DNA of 64,000 bases from Corynebacterium canis. Its GTDB lineage: Bacteria; Actinomycetota; Actinomycetes; Mycobacteriales; Mycobacteriaceae. Within the stretch, counting starts at the first letter, position 1, and every line of letters starts with the position of its first letter. The notes under the pieces were generated by a model. The model was given only the letters and a program-made list of their open reading frames with translations, was not told the origin of the DNA and ran no database searches. A program made the translations under genes and the position numbers. The stretch is taken from positions 1,011,246 to 1,075,245 of the forward strand of contig NZ_CP047080.1 of the NCBI RefSeq assembly GCF_030408595.1, read 5' to 3'. Positions 27,424 to 37,608 of the stretch are shown here, one piece after another.

Positions 27424-28048
27424 TGGTCGCCTCGAAACGCACCGTATCCCCCGGTTGAATCAATGAAGGTTGCGCGCGATTCACGTCCCACATGGGCGTT
27501 TGCGTCGTGCCGATGATCTGCCACCCGCCCGGCGAAGATTGCGGGTAGACGCCGGAAAACTCGCCCGCGAGCCCGACCGCACCGGTGGGAATCTGCGCCC
27601 GCGGTTGGCTGCGACGCGGCACATTCCACAGCTCGCGCGCGGGCACGAGGTACACAAACCCGGGCGCGAAGCCACCGAACGCGGCCAGCCACTGCGTCTC
27701 CGAATGCTTATCGACGACCCCGCGCACGCTCAACCCGGTAGCCTCGGCGACGGTTGCCAGGTCGGGGCCGTCGTAGCGGACCGGGATCACCACCTCGGTG
27801 CCCCGCGTTTCGCTCACCCCTTCGACCCGCAACTCCCCGAACACGCGTACGGCATCCTGCGGGGTGAGCAGGGCGGTATCCAGCGTGATCAGCACCGTCG
27901 CGGCGGCGGGCACGATATCGATCACCCCGGGCAGCCGCAGCTGGTGGATCTGCCGGTGCACGTTCATCACCGCGGCCAGCGTGGATTGCGCATCCCCTTC
28001 GTCGAGGTCCAGGAGCACGGCGGTATCGCCGCAGGGTTTAACGTCCAT
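27416..28048 (-). CDS. pxpB: 5-oxoprolinase subunit B
   Basis: Second subunit of the PxpABC 5-oxoprolinase (KipI-like). The 210-residue protein shows the family segments FGGFAPGFVYL, VPRRSQPRAQIPTGAVGLAG and SPGGWQIIGTTQTPMWD. It overlaps both neighbours (pxpA by 11 bases, pxpC by 8), so the three subunits are made stoichiometrically from one message. In Bacillus the homologue also binds the KinA kinase; nothing here suggests that role. Confidence 0.92.
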   Translation of the reverse strand: MDVKPCGDTAVLLDLDEGDAQSTLAAVMNVHRQIHQLRLPGVIDIVPAAATVLITLDTALLTPQDAVRVFGELRVEGVSETRGTEVVIPVRYDGPDLATVAEATGLSVRGVVDKHSETQWLAAFGGFAPGFVYLVPARELWNVPRRSQPRAQIPTGAVGLAGEFSGVYPQSSPGGWQIIGTTQTPMWDVNRAQPSLIQPGDTVRFEATNA

Positions 28049-28784
28049 TGGATACCACCACGCCGTGCGCCTTCAACCCGTCGATGATTCGATGCACCAC
28101 CTCGAGGGCGTGCGGGTTATCGCCGTGCACGCAGATGGAATCCGCCTTGACCACCAGTTCCTCCCCGGTTTGGGTGGTCACCGGCTTGCCGGTGGCAATG
28201 GCGATGGCCTGTTCGATCGCCTGTTCGGCATCGAGCACCGCGCCGGGGAGGTTCCGCGAGGCGAGTGAACCGTCGGGCAAGTAGTGGCGGTCCGCAAAGG
28301 CCTCGGCGATGGTCGGCAAGCCGGATTCTTGGGCCCACTGCAACACCGGCGAACCAGCCAGACCCATCAGCGGCAACCGGAACGGCAAGAGCCCTTCGAT
28401 CACCGCCATGGCCTGCGCTTTATCCCTGGCAATTCGGTTGTACAGTGCGCCGTGCGGCTTGACGTATTCGACGGCGGCGCCCACCGAAAAGGCGGCCGCC
28501 TGGAGGGCGCCAACCTGGTAAATGGTCTCGGCGGTGAGGGACGCGGCGTCGTAATCCATGGCGCGGCGGCCAAAGCCGGTCAAGTCCCGGTACCCCGGAT
28601 GCGCCCCAATCCGCACCCCGTGCGCACGCGCTTTCGCGCAGGTCCGCCGCATCACAAGGGGATCGCCGGCGTGGAAACCGCAGGCCACATTCGCGCTACT
28701 CACCACGCGCAGCAGGGCGGAATCGTTGCCCATGGTCCACGAGCCATAGCTTTCGCCGAGATCACTATTCAGATCAATATGCAT
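28038..28784 (-). CDS. pxpA: 5-oxoprolinase subunit A (LamB/YcsF family)
   Basis: Catalytic-type subunit of the PxpABC 5-oxoprolinase. The 248-residue protein begins MHIDLNSDLGESYGSW, the hallmark LamB/YcsF opening, followed by ANVACGFHAGDP, AHPGYRDLTGFGRR and VKPHGALYNRI. It lies directly after a putative transporter gene (19-base gap) and before pxpB, the same order as in Bacillus ycsGF-kipIA. Confidence 0.94.
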   Translation of the reverse strand: MHIDLNSDLGESYGSWTMGNDSALLRVVSSANVACGFHAGDPLVMRRTCAKARAHGVRIGAHPGYRDLTGFGRRAMDYDAASLTAETIYQVGALQAAAFSVGAAVEYVKPHGALYNRIARDKAQAMAVIEGLLPFRLPLMGLAGSPVLQWAQESGLPTIAEAFADRHYLPDGSLASRNLPGAVLDAEQAIEQAIAIATGKPVTTQTGEELVVKADSICVHGDNPHALEVVHRIIDGLKAHGVVVSNGR

Positions 28785-28803
28785 GAGAGCTCCTTACACG
28801 ACA

Positions 28804-30003
28804 CTAGGCGCTGAGCATTTGGAAAACGCTAGCAAACGACGTCCAGGCCAGCCACCAGGCGATCAGCGTGGACAACACGCCGATACCCAGCAGCCACGCC
28901 GGGTACTTATACCCATGAAGCAGGTCCTTGCGCCGGAACGCCGCCACATACACCACCAGCGTCAACCCGATTGGCAATACCAGGCCATTGAACGCGCCCG
29001 CGAACACCAAAAGCTGTTTCGGGGCGGTGCCCAGCGCCATAAACAAGGCGCTGGAAATGCAGATAAACCCGATGGTCACCCAGTTTTGCAACCGCCGACG
29101 CTCCGGGGCATTGGAAACCAGGAAGGTCGCCGAGGTGTAGCTCGCGCCGATGATTGAACTCAGCGCGGCGGCCCACAGCACGATGCCAAAGAAACGCAGG
29201 CCCAGGTCCCCGGCCGCGGCCTGGAAAGCGTCGCCAGCCGGATTGTTGCCCGCCAGCGTGATCCCGCCCGCGACCACGCCCAGCACCGCCAAAAACAGCA
29301 CCACGCGCATGACGCCGGTAAGCAGGATGCCGGTCACGGAAGACACCGCCACATCGCGTACGTGTTCCACGCCGGTGCGGCCGCTATCCAGCATGCGGTG
29401 CGCCCCGGCGTAGGTGATATAGCCGCCCACGGTGCCGCCGACCAGGGTGGTAATGGTCACCCAATTCACCTCGTCCGGCCACACCGTGTTCCGCAGCGCC
29501 TCGCCCACCGGAGGGTTCGAAACTATGGCCACATACAGCGTAAGCAGCATCATGAGCAGGCCCAGCACCACGATCAGCTTGTCCAACGCGCCGCCCAGAC
29601 GCTGAAACAGGAACACGCCGATGGCCAGGACCGCGGTGACCACGCCGCCCACCTTTACATCCGCACCCATGAGTGCGTTGGTGCCCAACCCCGCGCCGGA
29701 AATATTGCCGATATTAAACACGATGCCGCCGACCGCGATACACACGGCAAGCACCCACCCCAGCCCCGGCAGCACCCGATTTCCCAGCTCCTGGGCGCGC
29801 AGACCGGAAATCCCGACCACCCGCCACACGTTCAGCTGGATGGCGATGTCCAGCACGATGGACACCAGAATCGCAAAGGCGAATGCGGCCCCGAGTTGGC
29901 TGGTAAACACCGCCGTCTGCGTCAAAAATCCCGGCCCGATGGCGCTGGTAGCCATAAGGAAGATCGCACCGAGGAGGGCGCTGCGCGTGGCCTTGCTTGC
30001 CAT
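28804..30003 (-). CDS. NRAMP-family transporter of the oxoprolinase operon (YcsG-like)
   Basis: A 399-residue membrane protein with about 11 hydrophobic segments and NRAMP-like features (MATSAIGPGFLTQTAVFTSQLG). I chose ATG 30003 (MASKATRSALL), which has GGAAAGGATGG upstream; an in-frame TTG/ATG at 30039 is unlikely. The B. subtilis counterpart YcsG is linked to the same genes, so import of 5-oxoproline or a related acid is a fair inference, though NRAMP proteins classically move divalent metals. It is first in the pxp operon. Confidence 0.82.
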   Translation of the reverse strand: MASKATRSALLGAIFLMATSAIGPGFLTQTAVFTSQLGAAFAFAILVSIVLDIAIQLNVWRVVGISGLRAQELGNRVLPGLGWVLAVCIAVGGIVFNIGNISGAGLGTNALMGADVKVGGVVTAVLAIGVFLFQRLGGALDKLIVVLGLLMMLLTLYVAIVSNPPVGEALRNTVWPDEVNWVTITTLVGGTVGGYITYAGAHRMLDSGRTGVEHVRDVAVSSVTGILLTGVMRVVLFLAVLGVVAGGITLAGNNPAGDAFQAAAGDLGLRFFGIVLWAAALSSIIGASYTSATFLVSNAPERRRLQNWVTIGFICISSALFMALGTAPKQLLVFAGAFNGLVLPIGLTLVVYVAAFRRKDLLHGYKYPAWLLGIGVLSTLIAWWLAWTSFASVFQMLSA

Positions 30004-30058
30004 AAGCCATCCTTTCCCTGCTATAGATTTGTTCAACAACCTCTAAAGTATAAGAAAC

Positions 30059-30074
30059 TGTGTTCCGGCACACA
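30059..30074. promoter_or_regulatory. Candidate GntR operator between the pxp operon and its regulator
   Basis: TGTGTTCCGGCACACA is a 16-base near-perfect palindrome (one mismatched pair) in the 125-base divergent intergenic region. Position and symmetry suit a GntR dimer. A second AT-rich, partly symmetric stretch lies at 30090-30115. Confidence 0.4.
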
Positions 30075-30128
30075 ATCGATTTTCAATGTTTATCTGAACA
30101 CTGCTAAATACAGATATTCTTGTGAAGT

Positions 30129-30767
30129 ATGGGCAAAGCAACGGTTGATCAACTCGCGCGACTCCTTACGAACCAGATTCACCTGGGCGAATTGCGGCCC
30201 GGTGAACAGCTTGCAGAGATCGCGCTCTCCACCCAATTGGGGGTTTCCCGCAATACCCTCCGCGAAGCATTTCGAGTCCTCGCCCGCGACGGGTTAGTAG
30301 AACACATCCCACACCGCGGCGTGTTCGTACGCACCATCACCGAAGACATCCCCGACGTCTACGCTTTTCGACGCTTCGTGGAACTCGGCGCCCTCGACCA
30401 CGTGTACCGTGATCACCGAGTAACCACCCGGTGCTTCTACGCCATGGAAAAGGCGTGCGACGCTGCGGAAGCCGCGGCGTCGACAAGCGACTGGGCGAAC
30501 GTGGGGGCCGCAAACTCGGACTTCCACCAGGCAATCGTGGACCTCGTGGGGTCCCAGCGGCTCAGCGAACTCTCGCGGGTGGTACTGACGCAGGCGCGGC
30601 TGCTTTTCCTCTCAACCTCGGATTGGAAATCCGCGCACAAGCCCTTTATTGACACAAACCGGCGAATCCTGGCGGCGTTACAGCGCGACGATGTGGAGCA
30701 AGCCCGCATCCTGCTCTCCGACTATCTCCTGCGCTCCGAACGCCTGTTTAGCGGCCAAGGTGTGTAA
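30129..30767 (+). CDS. GntR/FadR-type regulator (FCD domain)
   Basis: A 212-residue transcription factor. A winged HTH occupies residues about 5-72 (LAEIALSTQLGVSRNTLREAF and GLVEHIPHRGVFV), and an all-helical FCD ligand domain fills about 85-205. FCD regulators usually bind small carboxylic acids, so 5-oxoproline or glutamate is a plausible effector. It is divergent from the YcsG-pxpABC operon, which it probably controls. A strong terminator follows. Confidence 0.9.
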   Translation: MGKATVDQLARLLTNQIHLGELRPGEQLAEIALSTQLGVSRNTLREAFRVLARDGLVEHIPHRGVFVRTITEDIPDVYAFRRFVELGALDHVYRDHRVTTRCFYAMEKACDAAEAAASTSDWANVGAANSDFHQAIVDLVGSQRLSELSRVVLTQARLLFLSTSDWKSAHKPFIDTNRRILAALQRDDVEQARILLSDYLLRSERLFSGQGV

Positions 30768-30801
30768 CAGCGGGACGGGGGCGGGAAGGGGGCGGGGCAT
30801 G

Positions 30802-30830
30802 AAAAACCCCCTCATAGCGAGGGGGTTTCT
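30802..30830. terminator. Bidirectional terminator between gntR and fumC
   Basis: AAACCCCCTC and GAGGGGGTTT pair perfectly around ATAGC, with A and T runs on either side. It separates two convergent genes. Confidence 0.88.
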
Positions 30831-30844
30831 ATCAACCTTTGGCC

Positions 30845-32248
30845 TTACTTATCGCGGTCCGTGTTGCACATCGCGAGCACATCGAGGCGCTTGTCCAATT
30901 CCTCCTCGGTGAGGGTCTTGCCATCGACAAAGCCCATATCGATCACCGTCTGGCGGATGGTCTTGCCCTCCTTCAGCGCGGTCTTGGCCACCTTGGCGGC
31001 GTTCTCGTAACCGATGGCGGAGTTCAGCGGAGTCACAATAGAGGGGGAGGACTCGGCCAACGTCTTCATCCGCTCTACGTTCGGTTCGATGCCGTCCACC
31101 AGCTTCTCCGCGAACACGCGGGCGGTGTTGGCCAGCAGGGCGGCGGATTCGAGCACGTTGCGCGCCATCACCGGGATAAACACATTGAGCTCGAAGGCGC
31201 CCTGGGAGCCACCGAACACCACGGCGGCGTCATTGCCCACGACCTGCGCCGCGACCTGGGTGGCGGTCTCACACAGCACCGGGTTGACCTTGCCGGGCAT
31301 GATGGAGGAGCCGGGCTGCAGGTCGGGCAGGTGGATCTCGGCGAGGCCGGTGAGCGGGCCGGAACCCATCCACCGGATATCATTCGCAATCTTGTTCAAG
31401 GACACCGCAACGGTGCGCATCGCGCCGGAGAACTCCACGAGGCCATCGCGGTTCGCCTGCGCCTCGAAGTGGTTCTCGCACTCGCGCAATTCCTCCACGC
31501 CCGTGAGCTTGACCAGCTCGGCGACGACCTTGCCGCCGAAATCGGCCGGGGTGTTCAGGCCGGTACCCACGGCGGTGCCGCCGATAGGCAATTCGCCAAG
31601 GCGCGGCAGGGTGGCCTCAACGCGCTCGATGCCGGCCGCGATCTGGCGGGCGTAACCGGCGAACTCCTGGCCGAGGGTCACCGGAACGGCATCCATAAGG
31701 TGGGTGCGGCCGGACTTGACCACGTTCTCCCACTCCTTAGCCTTTGCGGCAAGGGAAGCGTGCAGCTTCTTCAGGCCCGGGACGAGGTCCTTTACCGCGG
31801 CTTCGGTCGCGGCCACGTGGGTGGCGGTGGGGAAGGTGTCGTTGGAGGACTGCCCCATATTCACATCGTCGTTCGGGTGCACGTCCACGCCGTTCGCCTT
31901 TGCGATCGACGCGATCACCTCATTCGTGTTCATGTTCGAAGAGGTGCCGGAACCGGTCTGGAACACGTCGATGGGGAACTCACGATTGTGCTTGCCATCG
32001 GCGATTTCCTTGGCCGCCGCGATAATGGCGTCCGCCTTCTCAGCGGGCAGCAGGCCACGGTCCTTGTTTACCTGGGCGCAGGCGGCTTTGAGCAGGCCCA
32101 TTGCGCGAATCTGTGCGGCCTCCAAGCCGCGGCCGGAGATAGGGAAATTCTCGACGGCGCGCTGGGTTTGGGCACGCCACAGAGCGTTCACCGGAACCTT
32201 CACTTCGCCCATGGTGTCATGTTCAATGCGGAATTCCTGCTCGGTCAT
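30845..32248 (-). CDS. fumC: Fumarate hydratase, class II
   Basis: TCA-cycle enzyme interconverting fumarate and malate; the class II form needs no iron-sulfur cluster. The 467-residue protein carries the superfamily signature [11 protein letters not shown] and the [28 protein letters not shown] and GTAVGTG substrate loops. I chose ATG 32248 ([10 protein letters not shown]) with AAGGTGG five bases upstream. It is monocistronic. Confidence 0.95.
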   Translation of the reverse strand: MTEQEFRIEHDTMGEVKVPVNALWRAQTQRAVENFPISGRGLEAAQIRAMGLLKAACAQVNKDRGLLPAEKADAIIAAAKEIADGKHNREFPIDVFQTGSGTSSNMNTNEVIASIAKANGVDVHPNDDVNMGQSSNDTFPTATHVAATEAAVKDLVPGLKKLHASLAAKAKEWENVVKSGRTHLMDAVPVTLGQEFAGYARQIAAGIERVEATLPRLGELPIGGTAVGTGLNTPADFGGKVVAELVKLTGVEELRECENHFEAQANRDGLVEFSGAMRTVAVSLNKIANDIRWMGSGPLTGLAEIHLPDLQPGSSIMPGKVNPVLCETATQVAAQVVGNDAAVVFGGSQGAFELNVFIPVMARNVLESAALLANTARVFAEKLVDGIEPNVERMKTLAESSPSIVTPLNSAIGYENAAKVAKTALKEGKTIRQTVIDMGFVDGKTLTEEELDKRLDVLAMCNTDRDK

Positions 32249-32319
32249 ATAGTCCACCTTCTACGTTGAAAGTTCATGGAAAACACCGTGACCAACACGG
32301 CACAGAAACTAGTATGCCC

Positions 32320-32350
32320 AAAAAAAATCGGCACCGTGTGGGCGGTGCCG
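32320..32350 (-). terminator. Rho-independent terminator of glpX
   Basis: On the minus strand CGGCACCG pairs with CGGTGCCG and is followed by ATTTTTTTT. It lies about 40 bases after the glpX stop. Confidence 0.88.
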
Positions 32351-32388
32351 AATAACCCTAGTCTAGTGACCTAGATCATAATAAGGGG

Positions 32389-33393
32389 TTACTTGTGGGT
32401 GTAATCTACCACAGAATATTCTTGCAACTTTGCCAGTTGGTGCACGGATTCGATATACCGCACCGTGCCCGACTTCGAACGCATGACCAGTGACCGGGTG
32501 GTCGCACCGTTCTGGCGGTAGCTCACGCCGCGCAGCATATCGCCATTGGTCACGCCGGTGGCAACGAAGTAGCAATTATTGGAAGAAACCAGGTCATCGA
32601 TGGTGAGCACGCGATCCAGCTCGTGGCCGGCGTCGAGCGCCTTGCGGATCTCCGCATCATTGCGGGGATGCAACTTGCCCTGGATCTCACCGCCCATACA
32701 TTTCATTGCGCAGGCGGTGATAATACCCTCGGGGGTACCGCCAATACCCATCATGATGTCCACGGAGTTCGTAGCCTGCGCCGCGGCCACCGCGCCGGCC
32801 ACATCGCCGTCGCGGATCAGGCGGACCTTCGCGCCAGCGCGCCGAATATCCGTAATCAGCGCATCGTGCCGGGGGCGATCCAGCACCACCACGGTCACAT
32901 CGGAGGGGGTGATGCCCTTTGCCTGGGCCACCGCACGAATATTATCCGCAACCGGTGCCTCGATATCGATCTTGCCCGCAGCCTCCGGGCCCACGGCGAT
33001 CTTTTTCATATAGAACACAGCGGACGGGTCATACATGGAACCGCGCTCGGCGGCGGCTAGTACGGAAATGGCGTTCGGGCGGCCCTCGGCCATCAGCGTG
33101 GTGCCGTCCACCGGATCCACGGCGATATCCACCTCGGCGCCTTCGCCGGTGCCCACCTCTTCGCCGTTGTACAGCATCGGGGCCTCGTCCTTTTCGCCTT
33201 CGCCGATGACCACGACGCCGCGCATATTTACGGAGTTGATCAGCTGGCGCATCGCGTCAACGGCAGCACCATCACCCTCATTCTTCATGCCCCGACCGAC
33301 CCAACGACCGGATGCGAGCGCCGCTGCTTCGGTCACGCGGACAAGCTCCATGGCGAGGTTGCGATCCGGAGCTTCTCGGTGCGATGTATTCAT
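32389..33393 (-). CDS. glpX: Fructose-1,6-bisphosphatase, class II
   Basis: Gluconeogenic phosphatase producing fructose 6-phosphate. The 334-residue protein has the GlpX metal-binding sequences [14 protein letters not shown] and [13 protein letters not shown], plus [15 protein letters not shown] chose ATG 33393 ([12 protein letters not shown]) because AGGAGG lies nine bases upstream; 11 more residues to 33426 are open but overlap that site. Class II is the only FBPase type in corynebacteria. Divergent from the DUF4245 gene. Confidence 0.94.
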   Translation of the reverse strand: MNTSHREAPDRNLAMELVRVTEAAALASGRWVGRGMKNEGDGAAVDAMRQLINSVNMRGVVVIGEGEKDEAPMLYNGEEVGTGEGAEVDIAVDPVDGTTLMAEGRPNAISVLAAAERGSMYDPSAVFYMKKIAVGPEAAGKIDIEAPVADNIRAVAQAKGITPSDVTVVVLDRPRHDALITDIRRAGAKVRLIRDGDVAGAVAAAQATNSVDIMMGIGGTPEGIITACAMKCMGGEIQGKLHPRNDAEIRKALDAGHELDRVLTIDDLVSSNNCYFVATGVTNGDMLRGVSYRQNGATTRSLVMRSKSGTVRYIESVHQLAKLQEYSVVDYTHK

Positions 33394-33548
33394 AACTGGC
33401 GGCCTCCTGAAAACGGGTGAAATCACATTGGTAGCACGGCTAGCCGAACATGCGTCCGGCTCAAGCCTGCCTTTCTATTGTTGCATTAGTGCCGCCGAGA
33501 TTGTCCCCTTTTTCCACCCGAATTGGGGCCTTCTGCCATACTGTTCGA

Positions 33549-34115
33549 GTGGCAGAGAATAAACCCCGTATGTTCCAAGACGGGAAAGACATTTCAATGA
33601 CCTTGTTGGTCCTGCTGGTGCTCATGCTGCTCTCGGTGGGCTTTACGGGGTTGTGTTCGTTCAACCCGGGGGCACCCGAAAACGGGCCGGTGCGCGCCGT
33701 GGATGCGCGCCAATTTCTCGACCTCGAAGCCCGCGCCATGAAGTTCCCCGTCCGGCTGCCCGAGGTCCCGGAAGGCTGGACCGCCAATTCCGCCCGCCGC
33801 ACCAGCGTGAACCAACAGCCCGCACCTGTGATCGGTTGGGTCACCAAGGACGGCGCCTACCTGCAGCTCACCCAGACGGACGCCCCGGTAGACAAGGCGA
33901 TCAAGACCATCAAGGAACCCTCGGACGAGGTGGATCCCGTCACCGTCGCCGGCCAATCCTTCCGCCACTTTGTTCCAACCGACGGCAGCGGTGACGATAC
34001 CTGGATCGCGGACCTCGGCGATGTGCGCTTTATTATCCTCGGCACCGCCGGCGACCAAGAGTTCGAACAGCTGGCCAGCGCGGCGGTGCGGGCGCAGCCG
34101 ATCGCTATCTCCTAA
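33549..34115 (+). CDS. DUF4245 membrane-anchored protein
   Basis: A 188-residue protein with a short cytoplasmic start, one membrane anchor (residues about 16-37, [16 protein letters not shown]) and an extracytoplasmic domain typical of actinobacterial DUF4245. Function unknown. I chose GTG 33549 ([10 protein letters not shown]): a CATACT -10 ends six bases before it, so the message is probably leaderless. Its stop overlaps the convergent xseB stop (CTAA). The position between glpX and xseB is conserved. Confidence 0.8.
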   Translation: MAENKPRMFQDGKDISMTLLVLLVLMLLSVGFTGLCSFNPGAPENGPVRAVDARQFLDLEARAMKFPVRLPEVPEGWTANSARRTSVNQQPAPVIGWVTKDGAYLQLTQTDAPVDKAIKTIKEPSDEVDPVTVAGQSFRHFVPTDGSGDDTWIADLGDVRFIILGTAGDQEFEQLASAAVRAQPIAIS

Positions 34116-34351
34116 TCGGCCTCCGCCCGCCCAATCGCCTCCTCGACGCGGGCGCGGGCCCCGGCCAAATGCTCCTCGCAACGCTTGGCCAGCGCCTCGC
34201 CGCGCTCCCAAAACGCCAGGGATTCATCGAGGCTCATCTGGCCCAGCTCCAAAATCTTGACAATCTCCACCAGCTCATCGCGGGCGGCCTCGTAGGAAAG
34301 TTCATCCACGGGGGTAAACGGCTGCGGGGTGCCGGAACCGATATTATTCAT
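34112..34351 (-). CDS. xseB: Exodeoxyribonuclease VII small subunit
   Basis: Regulatory helical subunit that binds several copies to XseA. The 79-residue protein has the conserved [18 protein letters not shown] and [22 protein letters not shown] segments. It lies 33 bases after xseA, in the usual order, and contributes to mismatch repair and recombination of single-stranded DNA. Confidence 0.93.
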   Translation of the reverse strand: MNNIGSGTPQPFTPVDELSYEAARDELVEIVKILELGQMSLDESLAFWERGEALAKRCEEHLAGARARVEEAIGRAEAD

Positions 34352-34384
34352 CGCAATAGTCCTTAAATTAGTCAGCTAGGGGGT

Positions 34385-35632
34385 TTAGTTCGCGGGGGTT
34401 GTGCCAATAGACGCCGCGGTGATCGAGCCATCGCCAACGCGGATGCGCAGCTGGCTGCCCGGCGGCGCCTGCTCGATCGAGGTGACCACGTCGGCGCCCA
34501 CCTGCACGATGGCGTAGCCGCGCGCCAATGTGGCCGCAGGGCCGAGGCTGCCGATGCGGGCCCGCAGCGCGGCGGTTTCCGCCTCCGCACGCCGCACCAA
34601 TTGCACGATATCCCGCCGCATCAGCCGCAGGCCTTGCTCGATCTCCTCCTCGCGCCGCCGAATGGGCGTGTATGGATCCGCCAAGACCGGCCGACTGCGC
34701 ACCCCCGCCAAGCCGCGCATTTCGCGCTCCACCCAGCCGCGCAACGCCGCCGCGGAACGGGAGCGCAGTTCCGCGATCAGGGCGCGTTCGGCCACCACAT
34801 CGGGCACCACGCGCTTGGCGGCGTCGGTGGGGGTGGCGGCGCGCAGGTCGGCGACATTATCCAGCACCGGATTGTCCGGTTCGTGCCCGATTGCAGACAC
34901 CACGGGGGTGCGGGCCGCGGCCACCGCGCGCTGCAAGGCCTCCTCCGAAAACGGCAGCAGGTCCTCCACCGAACCCCCGCCGCGCGCGATAATAATCACG
35001 TCTACCTCGGGGTTTGCGTCCAGGGTCTCCAACGCGGCGATCACCTCCGGAACCGTGCCCGCCCCCTGCACCGCGGTATTGATCACCTCGAAACGCACCT
35101 CCGGCCAGCGATCCTTGGCCACGCTCAGCACATCCCGCTCCGCAGCCGAACCACGCCCGGTGATCAGCCCCACGCAGCGCGGAAGGTAGGGGAGCGGCCG
35201 CTTGCGCGCGGCGTCGAAAAGCCCTTCCTGGGCGAGCTGTTTGCGCAATTGTTCTATGCGCGCCAGGAGCTCCCCAATGCCCACCGGGCGAATCTCCGTA
35301 GCCCACAACGAAAAGGAGCCGCGGCCGGCATAGAACGCAGGTTTGGCGTAGGCAATCACGCGGTCGCCGTCGCGTAACGACGCCCCGCGCAACAACGCCG
35401 TCGCGCACGTGACCTGCACGCTCGCTTCCGCCTCCGTATCGCGCAGCGTCAGGTACGACAACTTCCAGGAGGGCTTCATATTTACCTGGGTGAGTTGCCC
35501 CTCCACCCAAATATGCCCCAACCTTTCGACCCAAGACTTCACCTTCGCGTTGACTTCGCGGACGGGCCACGGGTGTTCGGGAGTGTTAGCCACCTTGAAA
35601 AACTCACTTTCCTCGTGGGTGAACGCACCCAT
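34385..35632 (-). CDS. xseA: Exodeoxyribonuclease VII large subunit
   Basis: Catalytic subunit digesting single-stranded DNA from both ends. The 415-residue protein has an N-terminal OB fold (residues about 25-120, ending near [18 protein letters not shown]) and the nuclease core with [31 protein letters not shown] and [20 protein letters not shown]. The C-terminal coiled coil and tail hold XseB. It is divergent from ispH. Confidence 0.95.
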   Translation of the reverse strand: MGAFTHEESEFFKVANTPEHPWPVREVNAKVKSWVERLGHIWVEGQLTQVNMKPSWKLSYLTLRDTEAEASVQVTCATALLRGASLRDGDRVIAYAKPAFYAGRGSFSLWATEIRPVGIGELLARIEQLRKQLAQEGLFDAARKRPLPYLPRCVGLITGRGSAAERDVLSVAKDRWPEVRFEVINTAVQGAGTVPEVIAALETLDANPEVDVIIIARGGGSVEDLLPFSEEALQRAVAAARTPVVSAIGHEPDNPVLDNVADLRAATPTDAAKRVVPDVVAERALIAELRSRSAAALRGWVEREMRGLAGVRSRPVLADPYTPIRRREEEIEQGLRLMRRDIVQLVRRAEAETAALRARIGSLGPAATLARGYAIVQVGADVVTSIEQAPPGSQLRIRVGDGSITAASIGTTPAN

Positions 35633-35661
35633 TGTAGGTGTTGTTCGTTACTCTGTATCGC

Positions 35662-36618
35662 ATGACCGCACCCAAGAAGATTTTGCTTGCTGCACCCCGC
35701 GGCTATTGCGCTGGCGTGGATCGCGCAGTGGAAACCGTGGAACGTGCCCTAGAGAAATACGGCGCGCCAGTATATGTACGTAAGGAAATCGTCCATAACC
35801 GGTATGTGGTAGACACCCTGGCAAAGCGGGGCGCGATTTTTGTAGACGAAACCACCGAAGTCCCGGAAGGCTCCCACCTGGTGTTTTCCGCCCACGGCGT
35901 GAGCCCAGCCGTGCATGCGGAAGCCCGCGAACTATCCCTGCAAACCCTCGACGCCACCTGCCCGCTGGTGACCAAGGTGCACAACGAGGTCAAGCGCTTC
36001 GCCCGCGCCGGATACCAAATCCTGCTGATCGGCCACGAAGGCCACGAAGAAGTGGAAGGCACCGCGGGGGAGGCCCCTGACGTGGTACACCTTGTAGACG
36101 GCGTGGAATCCGTGGACCGCCTCAGCTTCCCCGACGATGAAAAACTCGTGTGGCTTTCCCAAACCACCCTGTCCGTCGATGAAACGATGCAGATTGTGCG
36201 GCTGCTCAAGGCGAAATTCCCGCACCTGGCGGACCCGCCCAGCGACGATATTTGCTACGCCACCCAGAACCGGCAGGTGGCGGTGAAGGCGATCGCCGAG
36301 CAATGCCAGCTTATGATCGTTGTCGGTTCGCAAAACTCTTCGAACTCAAAGCGGCTCGTTGAAGTGGCCCTGCAGCACGGCGCGGAGGCCAGCTACCTGG
36401 TGGATTACGCCACCCAGGTAGACCCCGCATGGTTGGAAGGCGTGCACACCATCGGCGTCACCTCCGGCGCCTCCGTGCCGGAAATCCTAGTGCGCGAGGT
36501 CCTCGAACTGCTTGCCGAACATGGCTATACCAACGTGGAAGAAGTAACCACCGCCGCCGAAAAGCTCGTATTTGCCCTGCCCCGGGTGCTGCGGCCCGCG
36601 GATCGGGCGAAACGCTAG
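35662..36618 (+). CDS. ispH: 4-hydroxy-3-methylbut-2-enyl diphosphate reductase
   Basis: Last step of the MEP isoprenoid pathway, making IPP and DMAPP with a [4Fe-4S] cluster. The 318-residue protein has the cluster cysteines in [11 protein letters not shown] (Cys16), DATCPLV and [10 protein letters not shown], and the TSGASVPE loop. I chose ATG 35662; TACTCT ends seven bases before it, suggesting a leaderless message. Its last 12 bases are part of a 22-base sequence repeated at 37609 after the repeat island. Confidence 0.96.
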   Translation: MTAPKKILLAAPRGYCAGVDRAVETVERALEKYGAPVYVRKEIVHNRYVVDTLAKRGAIFVDETTEVPEGSHLVFSAHGVSPAVHAEARELSLQTLDATCPLVTKVHNEVKRFARAGYQILLIGHEGHEEVEGTAGEAPDVVHLVDGVESVDRLSFPDDEKLVWLSQTTLSVDETMQIVRLLKAKFPHLADPPSDDICYATQNRQVAVKAIAEQCQLMIVVGSQNSSNSKRLVEVALQHGAEASYLVDYATQVDPAWLEGVHTIGVTSGASVPEILVREVLELLAEHGYTNVEEVTTAAEKLVFALPRVLRPADRAKR

Positions 36619-36628
36619 CGATATAGGT
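36607..36628 (+). repeat. Left direct repeat of the island insert
   Basis: GCGAAACGCTAGCGATATAGG spans the ispH stop and recurs at 37609-37641 (there with a 12-base internal duplication, GACGCTAGCGA). The right copy holds the stop codon of the convergent gene at 37628. The two genes probably once met at the shared CTAG, and the roughly 1-kb insert duplicated the site. Confidence 0.75.
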
Positions 36629-36701
36629 TGTTGGGGGTGCTCATCTGTCGATGGGGTGTGCTCTCACCTGCCGATGGGTTGTGCGCCACGACCATCGCGG
36701 C

Positions 36702-36882
36702 GATGGGTTGTGCGCAACCGCTGACCTGGGCTCGTCTTTCTATTCTTCATTCGGGGGTCTAACGAAGAAATTCAGGACGAATCTGGCCCAAAAAGGCTGC
36801 AAATCGTCTTTTTATTCTTCGTTGAGGTGCCCAATGAAGAAATTCAGGACGATCGCAGGTCAACGGCTGCACACAACCTATC
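36702..36882 (+). repeat. MITE-like repeat, copy C
   Basis: Same family as copies A and B but inverted relative to them. It begins GATGGGTTGTGCGCAACCG and ends GGCTGCACACAACCTATC, with inner GAAGAAATTC.GGACGA and TCGTCTTT.TATTCTTC palindrome halves. About 181 bases long. Confidence 0.8.
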
Positions 36883-37134
36883 AGGGCAAGCTGTTGGCAA
36901 GGCCGTTCCACACATGCAAGGTCGAATGTTCCCGAACCATCGGCCCCGCCACATCTGCCTCAGGCAGATCTGACAGGGCAAGTTCGGCGTCCTGCGGAAA
37001 CACCACCAACCGGCGGCCGCCGTGTCGAATCTGCCTGAGCGCGGGAGAGTGGCAGCCGATTTCACTGCTCCAAATCACCAAAGCGCCGATCGGTTGGACA
37101 CAACCTCCCTGCCGCCGGTTGTGGCCGAGGTGCC

Positions 37135-37243
37135 GATGGGTTGTGCGCAACCGCTGACCTGGGCTCGTCTTTCTATTCTTCATTCGGGGGTCTTACGAAG
37201 AAATTCCGGACGATCGCAGGTCAACGGCTGCACACAACCTATC
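37135..37243 (+). repeat. MITE-like repeat, copy D (internally deleted)
   Basis: Identical to copy C at both ends but only about 109 bases, because one internal palindrome segment is missing. Intact ends with a deleted middle are typical of non-autonomous elements. Confidence 0.8.
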
Positions 37244-37608
37244 GGCAGGCAGGGGCCAGCGGAACTTCCCAGACGATGAGGGTTGAGCTTCGCGAAATGA
37301 ACCCGTCGTCCTGCCCTGATTCAGGCAGATCCGACAGGGCAAGTTCGGTGTCCTGCGGAAACACCGTCCCGCGCACCTCAACATGTCACATCTGCCTGGC
37401 TGCGCAGGATCTGCCTTGGTTTCAAAGCGGATTATCCTGGGGAAATGCAGCCCGCGCTAGATCTGCCTCAGGCAGATTTGCACGTGGCTGGTAGCAATAG
37501 TGCAGCAATTGGGTGGGATCGTATGCGACGCGTCCCGTTTTGCCCCGCCCCAAGTACCGCGCGTACCCCGAGTGCCCCGCCCCGAGTACCCCGAGTACCC
37601 CGGGCCCT

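Larger units (their letters stand above)
36629..37608. other. Repeat island inserted between ispH and the 37628 gene
   Basis: About 980 bases with no credible gene. It holds MITE-like copies C and D. It also holds two copies (about 36955-37025 and 37318-37385) of a block with CAGGCAGATC.GACAGGGC and TCCTGCGGAAACACC, and several AGGCAGAT palindromes. At 37545-37605 there is a short tandem repeat of GTACCCCGAGT-like units. Confidence 0.75.

Noticed and set aside
30839..32269. 476-residue plus-strand frame opposite fumC
   Set aside because: Antisense shadow of a highly biased gene; low-complexity Gly/His/Leu composition.
36651..37157. 168-residue plus-strand frame over the repeat island
   Set aside because: Encodes the MITE-like repeats (same FYSS/RNS motifs as the other copies in unrelated frames); no start signal.
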